From Lachnospiraceae bacterium UBA1766 (lineage in GTDB: Bacteria; Bacillota; Clostridia; Lachnospirales; Lachnospiraceae): DNA of 53,483 nucleotides. The notes under the pieces are model-generated. The model had not been told where the DNA came from, ran no database searches, and was given only the letters and a program-made list of their open reading frames with translations. Positions 41,299 through 50,576 of the stretch are shown here, piece by piece. Position 1 is the first letter of the stretch. Every line of letters starts with the position of its first letter. The stretch spans positions 1 through 53,483 of the forward strand of contig DCGY01000018.1 of assembly GCA_002314715.1 (NCBI GenBank), read 5' to 3'. The position numbers and the translations under genes are program-made.

Positions 41299-42972
41299 TT
41301 AAATTAATTCCAAACGATTGATTGCTGAGAAAATTGCTCTCACAGAAGCTCTGGTAATATTGGAGCTGACACCTACACCATAGGTAACCCGTCCGGTGTT
41401 GCCATCCAACAAATGAATATAGGCTGCTGCCTGAGAGTTGGAACCGCTCTGTAATGCATGCTCTTCAAAATCCAAAATCTTGATATTCAAATCAAGCTCG
41501 GTATTCAAGCCTCTCTGTAATGCATCCAAAGGTCCGTTTCCGATTGCTTCGAAGCTCTTCTCAACTCCGTGCATGGTATATACCACACTAATTTTGGTAT
41601 CAAATTCGGTAGTGGAAGTTTCGCTCATATCATCTACACGCAACTTCATAAAGTGAAGAGGTTCCTTCTTGTCCAGATACTCTTCGCGGAAGCATTGCAT
41701 AATCTGCTCCGGTGAAACCTCACCCTGCTTTTCGGATATGCTCTGAATGACATTGGCGAACTCTTTATGCATTGCCTTGGGCAGCTTAAATCCATAATAC
41801 GTATCCATTACGAATGCCACACCGCCCTTACCGGACTGGGAATTAATACGTACGATGGGCTCATACTGACGTCCGATGTCTGCGGGGTCGATAGGGAGAT
41901 AAGGTACCTGCCAAATCTCGGAGCCTCTCTCCTTCAGTGCCTGTACACCCTTGTTAATGGCATCCTGATGGGATCCGGAAAAAGCGGTAAATACCAGCTT
42001 GCCGGCATAAGGATGTCTGGGATGAATGGGCAGCTTGGTGCAACGCTCATAAATCTCAATAATTTCATTTACGTGTTCAATGTTCAACATGGGGTTAATA
42101 CCCTGGGAGAACATATTGTAGGCGATATTCAAAATATCCACATTACCGGTACGCTCACCGTTTCCGAACAAAGTACCTTCCACACGGTCTGCTCCTGCAA
42201 GAAGCGCCAGCTCTGCACTGGCTACACCGGTACCTCTGTCGTTGTGAGGATGTACACTGATAATCAGGTTTTCACGATTCTTTAAATGCTTAATCATCCA
42301 CTCAATCTGGTCTGCGTACACATTGGGTGTATTCATTTCCACGGTGGAAGGAAGGTTGATGATAACCGGATTCTCCGAAGTAGCACCCCAGGTATCGGTC
42401 ACTGCATTGCAAATCTCCAGTGCAAAATCAAGTTCTGTTCCGGTAAAGCTCTCAGGAGAGTATTCCAATTGGATACGTCCGGGGAATTTGGCTGCGCGCT
42501 CCTTTACCATCTTGGTTCCCTTGATTGCAATCTCCGTAATATGTTCTCTGTCCATATGGAATACTACATCTCTTTGCAGGGTGGATGTAGAATTGTAAAT
42601 ATGCACGATAGCCTGCTTACAGCCTTCAATTGCCTCAAAGGTACGATCGATTAATTCCTCTCTGCACTGGGTCAACACCTGAACCATTACATCATCGGGA
42701 ATCAGTTTTCTCTCAACTAACTGACGCAAGAAATCAAACTCAATCTGACTTGCTGCAGGGAAACCGATTTCGATTTCCTTGAATCCCAAATTGATTAAAA
42801 ACTGAAACATTTCAATTTTTTCTTCCACAACCATGGGATCAATCAGTGCCTGATTTCCGTCTCTCAAGTCTACACTACACCAAATGGGCGCCTTCTCAAT
42901 TTCCTTGTTGGGCCATTCTCTTTCCGGCAGATTGACAACCGGATTTCTACGATATCTACTATAGTTTAACAT
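41299..42972 (-). CDS. leuA: 2-isopropylmalate synthase
   Basis: 557 residues, the length of the LeuA2-type enzymes. It condenses acetyl-CoA with 2-oxoisovalerate in leucine synthesis. WCSVDLRDGNQALIDPM carries the metal-binding Arg-Asp of DRE-TIM enzymes, VHPHNDRGTG the His-x-His metal ligands, and GTLFGNGERTGNVD the conserved loop. A C-terminal regulatory LeuA dimer domain follows (~430-557), with SNSQAAAYIHL and TRASVRAIFSAINR, where leucine would inhibit. ATG 42972 overlaps the HPr stop codon (TAATG), with GGAG in the last HPr codons. No T-box or leader peptide is visible. Confidence 0.97.
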   Translation of the reverse strand: MLNYSRYRRNPVVNLPEREWPNKEIEKAPIWCSVDLRDGNQALIDPMVVEEKIEMFQFLINLGFKEIEIGFPAASQIEFDFLRQLVERKLIPDDVMVQVLTQCREELIDRTFEAIEGCKQAIVHIYNSTSTLQRDVVFHMDREHITEIAIKGTKMVKERAAKFPGRIQLEYSPESFTGTELDFALEICNAVTDTWGATSENPVIINLPSTVEMNTPNVYADQIEWMIKHLKNRENLIISVHPHNDRGTGVASAELALLAGADRVEGTLFGNGERTGNVDILNIAYNMFSQGINPMLNIEHVNEIIEIYERCTKLPIHPRHPYAGKLVFTAFSGSHQDAINKGVQALKERGSEIWQVPYLPIDPADIGRQYEPIVRINSQSGKGGVAFVMDTYYGFKLPKAMHKEFANVIQSISEKQGEVSPEQIMQCFREEYLDKKEPLHFMKLRVDDMSETSTTEFDTKISVVYTMHGVEKSFEAIGNGPLDALQRGLNTELDLNIKILDFEEHALQSGSNSQAAAYIHLLDGNTGRVTYGVGVSSNITRASVRAIFSAINRLELI

Positions 42973-43235
42973 TATTCTCCAAGTCCATTCTCTACTGCTT
43001 CTACTAATGTTTTTAATGCTTCCTGCTCGTCATCACCTTCACAGATTAAGGTAATTTCGTCACCGCTTTTTACGCAGGCTCCGAGTACGCTGAGCACACT
43101 CTTCGCATTGGCGGTACCATCCTGATAATTAAAAGTAATTAAGGATTTAAACTGCATAGCTTCCTTGCAAAGGATACCTGCAGGACGTAAATGTAACCCG
43201 GTAGGGTTTTTAATAACAACGCTCTGACTAACCAT
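42972..43235 (-). CDS. ptsH: HPr family phosphocarrier protein
   Basis: 87 residues. The active-site loop TGLHLRPAG holds His15, which accepts phosphate from enzyme I. KSVLSVLGACVKSGDE holds Ser46, the target of HPr kinase in Gram-positive bacteria, so both sites of a canonical PTS HPr are present, and the length matches. It acts in the cytoplasm in sugar uptake or catabolite control. ATG 43235 has GGAGG upstream and a promoter at 43308-43336. Coupling to leuA instead of ptsI is unusual. A genome may carry a second HPr, so this one might be a paralogue. Confidence 0.93.
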   Translation of the reverse strand: MVSQSVVIKNPTGLHLRPAGILCKEAMQFKSLITFNYQDGTANAKSVLSVLGACVKSGDEITLICEGDDEQEALKTLVEAVENGLGE

Positions 43236-43307
43236 ATTGATTCCTCCAATTTATATACCATTATCGTTCTTGTCTATCATAGTTTGTAATCCCATAAGAT
43301 ATGAATA

Positions 43308-43336
43308 ATTTTATCATAAAATAAGCTTATTCACAA
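43308..43336 (-). promoter_or_regulatory. Promoter of the HPr-leuA unit
   Basis: TTGTGA, 17-base spacer, TAAAAT on the minus strand, 73 bases upstream of ATG 43235. Confidence 0.6.
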
Positions 43337-43348
43337 GTTTTTCCAAAC

Positions 43349-44629
43349 CTACTCTTCTGTTTCTGTGCTCAGAACCCGTACAGAAATACTGCACTCATTC
43401 AGTTGCGTAATTCCATCCTCCAAAAGGAAGGTTACCGGAACCGTATATATTGCTCCGGGCGATAGGTTATTGATTTTTTCATCCTTCATCCAGGCTTCAA
43501 AATCCACTTCTCCCCGAACATCTACCGCGCTAAGCTGTGTTAACCGTCTGGATAAGCCACTGATTTCCAGCTTACACTTATCGGTCTCCTCCGCTACAGA
43601 AACACTCAGTCCTTCCGGAACACCCTTAATCCTGCAATTAATCGCCGGAACTTCCAGTGTTTTCTTTACCGCTGCCTCGACTAAAACAGTAACAATAATC
43701 TTACCGTAGTAATCGTTTTCCACCAGCTTCACATTTGCGGGCAAATAGTTGCTAAGATTGATCTGTCTTGTAAGAGACTCTGTACGATCTGTGACATCCA
43801 GAAGCTCTGCAGGAAGAACAATTTTATTTACATTTGCCACTGCGTAAAAGGCACCGGCAATTTTCACGGTATCCAGACTTTGTTCAATATCACCGGTCAG
43901 AAGATATCCTGCCTTCGGAGTTCCCGTCACCTGTACTTCAACAGGTACCTCCTTGCATGCCAATATCTCAACCTCCATATGGATATAATTTACGTTCTTG
44001 GTAATTCGGCCGGTATCCAGTTCCTTGCCATCCTTATCGAAAAGGCTTACCTCCACATTTGCGGAAATGTTGTTGGAAGCACCGGTTACATCCAGCTCTA
44101 CGTAAGCGTAGCTAACCTGATTTACCTGGGATTCCGGACCGCTGATTTCAATCATGGTCTGGTCGGGAGAAGCACTGGAAACTACATATCCGTCAGCCAC
44201 CTCACCCAAAACGTTATAGCTGACACGAATCCACTTGGTTTTCTTTTCTTCCACATTTAGGCGAACCACCTCGTGATCCGTCTTAATCTCGGAAATATCC
44301 ATATTCAGAACATCCGCACGAATCGCGATGGTATTGATATCGGTCAGCTTACTCATATCGGCCTCCGCAGAAATATCGGAAGCACGTAAATTATCAATTA
44401 CACTTTTGGCTCCGGAAACCGTTACACGAACCACGTTGGTATTATCCAGAATCTCGTAAACCTTTCCCTCTGCATCCAACAGCTCTGTGTTAATGAGTCG
44501 CACCGGAATATTAGAAAAGGATTTGGTATCCGGCGGATCTCCGAATCGAGCCACCAAACACCATAAAACAAAGGCCATCAATAGGGATAAAAGCTTGAGG
44601 CCCCAGTTATGTGTCAACTTATTTTTCAT
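43349..44629 (-). CDS. cdaR: CdaR-like YbbR-domain regulator of the diadenylate cyclase
   Basis: 426 residues. The N-terminal membrane anchor (KLLSLLMAFVLWCLVARFGDP) is followed by four YbbR-type beta repeats (~40-110, 125-205, 215-300, 315-420) with recurring PV.V/VEIL motifs. YbbR proteins sit on the outer side of the membrane and modulate the linked cyclase CdaA in Bacillus and relatives. The gene overlaps cdaA by 11 bp, consistent with a complex. ATG 44629. Confidence 0.93.
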   Translation of the reverse strand: MKNKLTHNWGLKLLSLLMAFVLWCLVARFGDPPDTKSFSNIPVRLINTELLDAEGKVYEILDNTNVVRVTVSGAKSVIDNLRASDISAEADMSKLTDINTIAIRADVLNMDISEIKTDHEVVRLNVEEKKTKWIRVSYNVLGEVADGYVVSSASPDQTMIEISGPESQVNQVSYAYVELDVTGASNNISANVEVSLFDKDGKELDTGRITKNVNYIHMEVEILACKEVPVEVQVTGTPKAGYLLTGDIEQSLDTVKIAGAFYAVANVNKIVLPAELLDVTDRTESLTRQINLSNYLPANVKLVENDYYGKIIVTVLVEAAVKKTLEVPAINCRIKGVPEGLSVSVAEETDKCKLEISGLSRRLTQLSAVDVRGEVDFEAWMKDEKINNLSPGAIYTVPVTFLLEDGITQLNECSISVRVLSTETEE

Positions 44630-45512
44630 GGCCTTGACCTTCTCCCTTCTTATTGTTTTTCTTGCGATCTTTCTTCAGAATACGCTTCTGCGTCTCCTGA
44701 TTCTCCTTGATAAAAATGCTGTGCATGTAGGCACGCAGGTCATCCGCGCTCAAATTTCTTGTTAATTCACCGCGGTACGCACAACTGATTTTACCGGTCT
44801 CCTCAGATACGATGACGGTAAGTGCATCCGTTTCTTCGGAAACACCAAGTCCCGCACGATGTCTGGTACCAAGCTCCTTGCTAAGATCCAGATTATCGGA
44901 AAGATGCAGGTAACAGGTAGCGGACACCACGCGATCGCCCCGAATAATTACCGCTCCGTCATGGAGAGGTGTATTGTGTTCAAAAATATTAATCAAAAGC
45001 TGGTTGCTGACAAGACCGTCCACATCAATACCGGTCTTCTCGAAGTCCTTTAAGGATACGTCCTTCTCAATGACAATCAGTGCTCCGGTCTTTACTTTTC
45101 CCATCTCGGAACAGGCCTTTACGATTTCATTGATGGTCTTCTCGTTTAATTTTCCCTCTTCCATCTTTTCGAAAGGAAGCATAAATTTCCATACACTCTT
45201 GGTTCCCAATTCTTCCAAAGCTTTACGAAGCTCCGGCTGCAATACAATGATCAATGCGGTAACGGCAAAGCCCAAGACATTCTGGGCAATCCAGAGAATG
45301 GTATTCATCTTAAAGAAGCTTGCCAGAATCAGAAAACCACCGATAACGATTAATCCTTTAAACAATGACCAGGCCTTTGTGGTCTTCATCCAGACTAAAA
45401 TATAGTACAACAATAAGGCGATGATGATTATCTCCAAACCATCGCCTAAATCCATTGCCATACCGCGTATTCGAAAATCCTTTAAATAGTCTGTTACCTT
45501 TTGAATCCACAT
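44619..45512 (-). CDS. cdaA: Diadenylate cyclase CdaA
   Basis: 297 residues. Three membrane helices (~27-100), then the DAC domain: LHDGAVIIRGDRVV has the DGA motif, GTRHRAGLGVSEETDA has the RHR motif, and SEETGKISCAYRGEL follows. It makes cyclic di-AMP from two ATP at the inner face of the membrane. A highly charged Lys/Glu tail (~270-297) ends the protein. ATG 45512 follows AGGATTCGGTT. It is transcribed with cdaR downstream; no glmM is seen after cdaR in this window. Confidence 0.96.
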   Translation of the reverse strand: MWIQKVTDYLKDFRIRGMAMDLGDGLEIIIIALLLYYILVWMKTTKAWSLFKGLIVIGGFLILASFFKMNTILWIAQNVLGFAVTALIIVLQPELRKALEELGTKSVWKFMLPFEKMEEGKLNEKTINEIVKACSEMGKVKTGALIVIEKDVSLKDFEKTGIDVDGLVSNQLLINIFEHNTPLHDGAVIIRGDRVVSATCYLHLSDNLDLSKELGTRHRAGLGVSEETDALTVIVSEETGKISCAYRGELTRNLSADDLRAYMHSIFIKENQETQKRILKKDRKKNNKKGEGQGHEK

Positions 45513-45531
45513 AACCGAATCCTACTTTATC

Positions 45532-46629
45532 CTAAAATAATTCCTCAAAATCATCCGTATCTTCACTGTCTTCAATACTGTTGATGGTGACACTACGTGC
45601 ACCGGCATTTTTGTCCGGTCTGGGACGACGTACTTCGCTTCCTGTCTCGGATTTATCGGTTCCCCTTGCGGTTCGCTCTGTTGTTACACTTCTGGCGGAA
45701 CTGGTCTGAGCATTAATTCTCTTTACCGTCTTTGCCGGAGCTGCCATTACCATCTTGGGCACAGCCTTTACATAGTAATAATATTCATCATCCTCAAACT
45801 GAAGGTTTTCAGTTCTTGTATAATCAACAGAAAATACAAAGAACTGCAGCACAGCTACTATACAGAAGGACACGACAGCTCCAAGTATCACTCCAAGTAT
45901 AGAGGTACTTGCACCTACTGATGTTGTTCCCACAAGTGTGATAATCACACAGACTACTGAACCTATTACAGTAGCTGCTGTCCACGAATAATCAATAGGA
46001 AGTCTCTTTATCATATACACTAAAAGTACAGTAGCAGCAAATGCCACCACCATGACTATCATTTCCTTATTGCTCATGAGGTTGTCCACGACATATTGGA
46101 ATTTGCGAACGGCACTGTCGGCCTCCAGACTTCCCAACATCACGGAATTAGTACTGATATAGCTGAGCACATAATACGCCACTACTCCGCACGCACCGCT
46201 GACTACAGACACAGGAGTTCCCACCAGGCCTGCTGCCACTGGCACTGCATATGGTATTTTAAGCAAAAAGCAGAGTGGGGTAAAAATCACGACAAGTGCA
46301 TCAGAAGGTGAAAATCTAAAGTAAAGCAGATACATAATAAAAAATACTGCCATCACCACAAGTGCACACTCAAGCGCCAGCGCATAGACGTGCGCAACGC
46401 ACCAGAGACCCGCTATTACCACAAAGATATTGATAGGCAAAAACGAACACAAAAGCGAGACAATCAGCACAATGGCTGGATTGCCCAGTTTATCCATATA
46501 ACCCAGATTACCATTTATTACTGTGAGCGCAACAAAAGCAAGTAAGAATTTGAGTACTGGAATAATGTACAAATCATACTTTGCATATATGTTTCTTAAA
46601 TATTCTTTTATCTCAAGTAAAGCTGTCAT
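45532..46629 (-). CDS. Multi-helix membrane protein of unknown function
   Basis: 365 residues with about nine helices (~20-270), then a cytoplasmic tail (~275-365) rich in Arg, Ser, Thr and acidic residues, ending SEDTDDFEELF. I do not recognise a named family; similar proteins appear upstream of cdaA in Lachnospiraceae, which would make it a conserved neighbour. Base usage changes inside this gene: the tail-coding part resembles the lower coordinates (GC-rich codons, CCGG), while the helix-coding part resembles the flagellar side. ATG 46629 has a weak ribosome site. Confidence 0.75.
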   Translation of the reverse strand: MTALLEIKEYLRNIYAKYDLYIIPVLKFLLAFVALTVINGNLGYMDKLGNPAIVLIVSLLCSFLPINIFVVIAGLWCVAHVYALALECALVVMAVFFIMYLLYFRFSPSDALVVIFTPLCFLLKIPYAVPVAAGLVGTPVSVVSGACGVVAYYVLSYISTNSVMLGSLEADSAVRKFQYVVDNLMSNKEMIVMVVAFAATVLLVYMIKRLPIDYSWTAATVIGSVVCVIITLVGTTSVGASTSILGVILGAVVSFCIVAVLQFFVFSVDYTRTENLQFEDDEYYYYVKAVPKMVMAAPAKTVKRINAQTSSARSVTTERTARGTDKSETGSEVRRPRPDKNAGARSVTINSIEDSEDTDDFEELF

Positions 46630-46665
46630 CCAAACTTACAGTCCGATATACGAACCCTTCTCCTA

Positions 46666-47070
46666 CTATTTGATAGACTGTTCCTCATCCTCATAGATTG
46701 TAGATAGTCTCTTTAAGGCCTGATAATACTCATTCAGGCTCTTCTTTGCTCTGTCATATCTGATCGAATATACGACAAGTGCCACAAGGCAATATACCGC
46801 CACAAATACAATATATATCATCAGCATATCCCTGCCTATGACATTTATATCCAGCTTGTATATATCACCGAGGAATTCCTCCATGTGATAATAAATATAT
46901 GCAGCAGTCACAATAATAAAAGCCACCGTAGCGCTGATTGCTGTCTTTACCACGTTGTAGCTTATATAGTCACCTCTGAAGAAACTGGCGATTGGGATAG
47001 TCTTCCTGCCCTCGTTCTCCTCGTAAGAGGCCATTCTGCTCATAAGTCGTATCCTGTTCTCGTCAAGCAT
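46666..47070 (-). CDS. Small membrane protein of unknown function
   Basis: 134 residues. Two helices (~42-62 and ~80-103) and a C-terminal coiled-coil-like segment (YDRAKKSLNEYYQALKRL). The family is not recognised. ATG 47070 overlaps the YvyF-like stop as TAATG, so the two are translationally coupled, and the gene ends 36 bp before the next membrane protein. It may interact with that protein. Confidence 0.75.
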   Translation of the reverse strand: MLDENRIRLMSRMASYEENEGRKTIPIASFFRGDYISYNVVKTAISATVAFIIVTAAYIYYHMEEFLGDIYKLDINVIGRDMLMIYIVFVAVYCLVALVVYSIRYDRAKKSLNEYYQALKRLSTIYEDEEQSIK

Positions 47071-47489
47071 TATCTCTTACCATCGAGGAATCTCATTCTC
47101 GCAGCATCTCTTGAAGCCTTCTTCTCTGGCTCAGTCTTCTTTGCATTGAGTCCTGCCGCATCAATAAGTCCCTTTGCTATACTATCCTTACACTTCTCAC
47201 AGAAACGTCCAGACTTTATAATATTGCCACATGATTCGCACTCAATACCCATAGGTGAATCATCACCAAAAGTAAGTCTTTCCTCTCTGATCCAGTTCTT
47301 TATCTGATTTACTTCGACGCCACATGCCTCAGCCACTACAGTGATAGAAGCTGCATCTCTGTGCTCCTGAATGTATGTCTTTACCTCCTGAAACTTTGCC
47401 TCAAGAGCTTCAATACAAGCAGGGCATATCTGCTGACCAGAAATGTAATTGAAGATTTTTCCACACTTTCTACAGTTCTTTACGTTCAT
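47070..47489 (-). CDS. YvyF-like flagellar operon protein (zinc ribbon plus helix-turn-helix)
   Basis: 139 residues. Two zinc-ribbon knuckles: CRKCGKIFNYISGQQICPAC and CESCGNIIKSGRFCEKC. Between them lies a MerR/HTH-like segment (VVAEACGVEVNQIKNWIREE). This is the plan of the TIGR03826/YvyF proteins found in Firmicute flagellar clusters next to comF and flgM. The exact role is unknown; a regulatory or assembly function is likely. ATG 47489 follows AGAGGATATATAA. Confidence 0.88.
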   Translation of the reverse strand: MNVKNCRKCGKIFNYISGQQICPACIEALEAKFQEVKTYIQEHRDAASITVVAEACGVEVNQIKNWIREERLTFGDDSPMGIECESCGNIIKSGRFCEKCKDSIAKGLIDAAGLNAKKTEPEKKASRDAARMRFLDGKR

Positions 47490-47556
47490 TTATATATCCT
47501 CTTTTCCGCCCATACGCGGGCTAAAATATCAAAAACATAGGCACTTCAAGCAACAA

Positions 47557-48297
47557 TCAAACACTTCCTGCCACGACAGTCACCACATATACCTGGTCCA
47601 CACCAGCTTCTTTGAGTGCCCTGGCTGCCTCATCAACAGTACTTCCAGTAGTATATATGTCATCAATGAGTATAGCCGTAGATAATTTTACATCATTAGC
47701 ACATATTTGAAAAGCATTTTTTAAATTCGCACGACGCGCCTCGGCGTCCTGAGTCTTCTGCGCCTGCGTATTTTTCACTCTTTTTAAAATATCGGTACGA
47801 ACAGGTATATTCATTATCCTGCCCACCTCACCAGCTAGAAGTTCTGCCTGATTGTAACCTCGTTTTCTATATCTGTCCTCATGAAGCGGAATTGGAATCA
47901 ATGCCTCTGCCTTGAGTTCCTTCACCCGCTCGCCCAGTACCTCGCTTATTTTTCTGCCATAATAAAGGGCATATCGCTGTCGATTCTTATACTTCAGTCT
48001 GTACATACTCTCCCTGACAGGATCATTATAGCAGCATAATGTAAACCCTCTGTCGAAATAGTGCTGCTTTCGCTCGCAATCTCCGCACAATTCCTGAGCC
48101 TCCTTATCTATCTGTTTGCCGCACTTCATGCAGTAGGGTTCCTTCACCAGCGACAGACTTCCTTTGCAGCCAGGACAGACAAAGTCATCTGTCTGCCATA
48201 TCACTCTGTCGCAAAAAACGCAGCGCTCAGGATATATAAGCCCCAATATCACATCCACTATTCTCAAAAGCTTACTTTTCAGTTTAAATACTTGCAT
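47557..48297 (-). CDS. comF: ComF family phosphoribosyltransferase-like protein
   Basis: 246 residues. An N-terminal zinc-binding Cys4 region (CVFCDRVIWQTDDFVCPGC) and a second one (CMKCGKQIDKEAQELCGDC) precede the PRTase fold: IPIPLHEDRYRKRGYNQAELLA and the PRPP-binding AILIDDIYTTGSTVDEAA. ComF takes part in DNA uptake during competence as a partner of the ComFA helicase; no comFA lies in the window. It overlaps recD2 by 14 bp, so both are transcribed together. Confidence 0.95.
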   Translation of the reverse strand: MQVFKLKSKLLRIVDVILGLIYPERCVFCDRVIWQTDDFVCPGCKGSLSLVKEPYCMKCGKQIDKEAQELCGDCERKQHYFDRGFTLCCYNDPVRESMYRLKYKNRQRYALYYGRKISEVLGERVKELKAEALIPIPLHEDRYRKRGYNQAELLAGEVGRIMNIPVRTDILKRVKNTQAQKTQDAEARRANLKNAFQICANDVKLSTAILIDDIYTTGSTVDEAARALKEAGVDQVYVVTVVAGSV

Positions 48298-50491
48298 TTA
48301 TCTCCAGAAGTCTCTCCTTTAAGCCCGAATTTCTCTTCATCTCTGATTTGTTCTCGATCATACCCTTTATCGAATTGCTGCTGCCAATTATCATTACGCA
48401 CTTTTTAGCTCTGGTGACGGCAGTATAAAGCAGATTCCTGTTCATCAGCATCGCTGGTCCCGTCAGTATTGGCATGACGATAGCAGGATATTCGCTACCC
48501 TGCGATTTATGTATTGTGATAGCATACGAAAGCTCCAGCTCCTCAAGACCCGATGTCTGGTATACCACCTCGCGATTATCATCAAACACGATTACGACCA
48601 TTCCTGCAGCTTTATTTATACTCTTCACGTAGCCGATATCGCCATTAAAAACTCCCAGACCACTATCGATGCAGATTCCTCTCTTGTTGTTGATCTCCCA
48701 CTCGAGTTGATAATTGTTCTTTATCTGCATTACCTTGTCGCCTTCTCTCAGCAAAAAGTCACCAGATATGATTTCCTCCTTACCTGGAGAAGGTGGGTTA
48801 AGCCTCTCCTGCAGTACTTTATTGAGATTTTCCACCCCCAGAGCGCCCTTTCTCATTGGTGTCATCACCTGTATTTCAAACGGCCTGGCATCGACATATC
48901 CTGGTATTTTGCTAGTGACCAGATATACTATACTGTCGATTATCACGTTCACATCATCACGCTCCAAGAAGAAAAAATCCTCACTCTTATTATCGAGCTT
49001 TATCTGCTCGCCTTTATTTATGCGATGGGCATTCACCACGATATCGCTCTTTGCCGCCTGCCTGAAGATATGCTCCAGTGTAGCCACGTGAAAAATGCCG
49101 CTCTGAATGACGTCCTTAAGTACAGCTCCCGGGCCCACTGATGGCAGCTGCGATACATCTCCCACCATGATAAATCTCGTACCAGGCACGATTGCCTTTA
49201 GCAGTGAATGGTATAAAAAGACATCCACCATCGACATCTCATCCACGATAACAACGTCTGCCTCTAACGGATCATCCTCGTTTTTGCCATATTCCATGCC
49301 CCCGCCTATGCCTATTTCAAGCATACGGTGAATAGTTCTGGCCTCGTATCCAGTCGCCTCGCTCATTCGCTTGGCAGCTCTTCCTGTTGGTGCTGCCAGC
49401 AGCACATCCTGACCTGTTATATCAAAATATGCCAGCAAGACCTTGATTATCGTAGTCTTTCCTGTACCCGGACCACCAGTAATGACAGATATTCCATGCA
49501 TCGCCGCCATTATTACTGCCTCGCGCTGTATATCATCAAGCACTATTTTTTCACTTTTCTCTATCTTCAGCACGGCGCTCTCTATCTTCTCGCGATCACC
49601 CATTCCGTGCATATTCATATCGATGAGCCTTCGTGCGCAGGAGAGTTCCGTATAGTAGCATAAAGACGAAAAGATTCGTTCCTCGCCCTCTTCATTTTTC
49701 GATATCAGCTTTCCAGTCATTATCAGATTTTCCAGCTGAAGCTTTACTACTACTTCGCTGCACTCAAGCAAGGCTATCGCTCTTGTGACAAGAGCCTCCT
49801 CCGTCAGATAAGTGTTACCCTCGCCTATTGCCTGATTTAAGGAATATAAAATACCACTTTGTATCCTGTAAACAGAATCGGGCATTATACCAGCTCTTGA
49901 CGCAATCTCATCAGCCGTTCTGAAGCCGATACCCTGAATATCCTCCACTAGCTGATAAGGGTTTTCCTTTATTACGTCAAAAACCCTCATCTCATAATAA
50001 TTATATATTTTAACGGCCATATTGGTAGATATCCCCAATTCCTGAAGATAAATCATCACGCGCCGCATTCCTCGCTTTTCCCGCATCTGCTCACCGATGC
50101 TCTCAGCGATTCTCATACTGATGCCTTTTATCTCCGCAAGACGCTCAGGCTCCTCCTCCATTACCCTGAAGGAATCCTCTCCAAAGGCCTTGACTATACG
50201 CTTCGCCATCGCAGCTCCGATACCTTTTATCGAGCCCGATGCCAGATATCTCTCAATCGCTACTACATCCTCAGGCTCTTTCACCTCATAGGAAGACGCC
50301 TTAAACTGATTGCCATAGACAGGATGCTGTATCATCTCTCCTCTTACAAGAAGCATTGCACCTTCTTCAATCCCCTGAAAGGTTCCCGTAACAGTTGTAT
50401 CCTTATCCTCAACGACCATCACAAGTACGCAATACCCATTATTCTCATTTTTATAAATGATATGATCCACATATCCTTGAATTTCAGACAT
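48284..50491 (-). CDS. recD2: RecD-like ATP-dependent DNA helicase RecD2
   Basis: 735 residues. N-terminal OB-like and helix-hairpin-helix part (~1-190), then the SF1B motor: Walker A GGPGTGKTTIIKVL (~338), VVIVDEMSMVDV, MVGDVSQLPSVGPG, and the C-terminal motif LSYAITIHKSQGSEYPAI with YTAVTRAKKC. The length and the long N-terminus are those of RecD2, which works without RecBC in DNA repair. ATG 50491 follows GGGGG. A 41-residue leader gap from the rod-binding protein's terminator separates it from the flagellar genes. Confidence 0.96.
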   Translation of the reverse strand: MSEIQGYVDHIIYKNENNGYCVLVMVVEDKDTTVTGTFQGIEEGAMLLVRGEMIQHPVYGNQFKASSYEVKEPEDVVAIERYLASGSIKGIGAAMAKRIVKAFGEDSFRVMEEEPERLAEIKGISMRIAESIGEQMREKRGMRRVMIYLQELGISTNMAVKIYNYYEMRVFDVIKENPYQLVEDIQGIGFRTADEIASRAGIMPDSVYRIQSGILYSLNQAIGEGNTYLTEEALVTRAIALLECSEVVVKLQLENLIMTGKLISKNEEGEERIFSSLCYYTELSCARRLIDMNMHGMGDREKIESAVLKIEKSEKIVLDDIQREAVIMAAMHGISVITGGPGTGKTTIIKVLLAYFDITGQDVLLAAPTGRAAKRMSEATGYEARTIHRMLEIGIGGGMEYGKNEDDPLEADVVIVDEMSMVDVFLYHSLLKAIVPGTRFIMVGDVSQLPSVGPGAVLKDVIQSGIFHVATLEHIFRQAAKSDIVVNAHRINKGEQIKLDNKSEDFFFLERDDVNVIIDSIVYLVTSKIPGYVDARPFEIQVMTPMRKGALGVENLNKVLQERLNPPSPGKEEIISGDFLLREGDKVMQIKNNYQLEWEINNKRGICIDSGLGVFNGDIGYVKSINKAAGMVVIVFDDNREVVYQTSGLEELELSYAITIHKSQGSEYPAIVMPILTGPAMLMNRNLLYTAVTRAKKCVMIIGSSNSIKGMIENKSEMKRNSGLKERLLEINASI

Positions 50492-50534
50492 AAGTCCCCC
50501 AATTCCGTTACTTATCTATTTATCGCATATTTGA

Positions 50535-50561
50535 ATAAAAGCATCTCTTTCGAGATGCTTT
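50535..50561 (-). terminator. Rho-independent terminator after the rod-binding gene
   Basis: AAAGCATCTC-GAAA-GAGATGCTTT on the minus strand: a 10-bp stem with a GAAA tetraloop and a following TTATTC. It ends the flagellar unit 16 bp past the stop at 50577. Confidence 0.8.
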
Positions 50562-50576
50562 CACATATACTATCTT

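Noticed and set aside
43236..43348. T-box or leucine leader peptide before HPr-leuA
   Set aside because: The leader is about 70 bases and has no specifier loop, no T-box sequence and no Leu-codon run.
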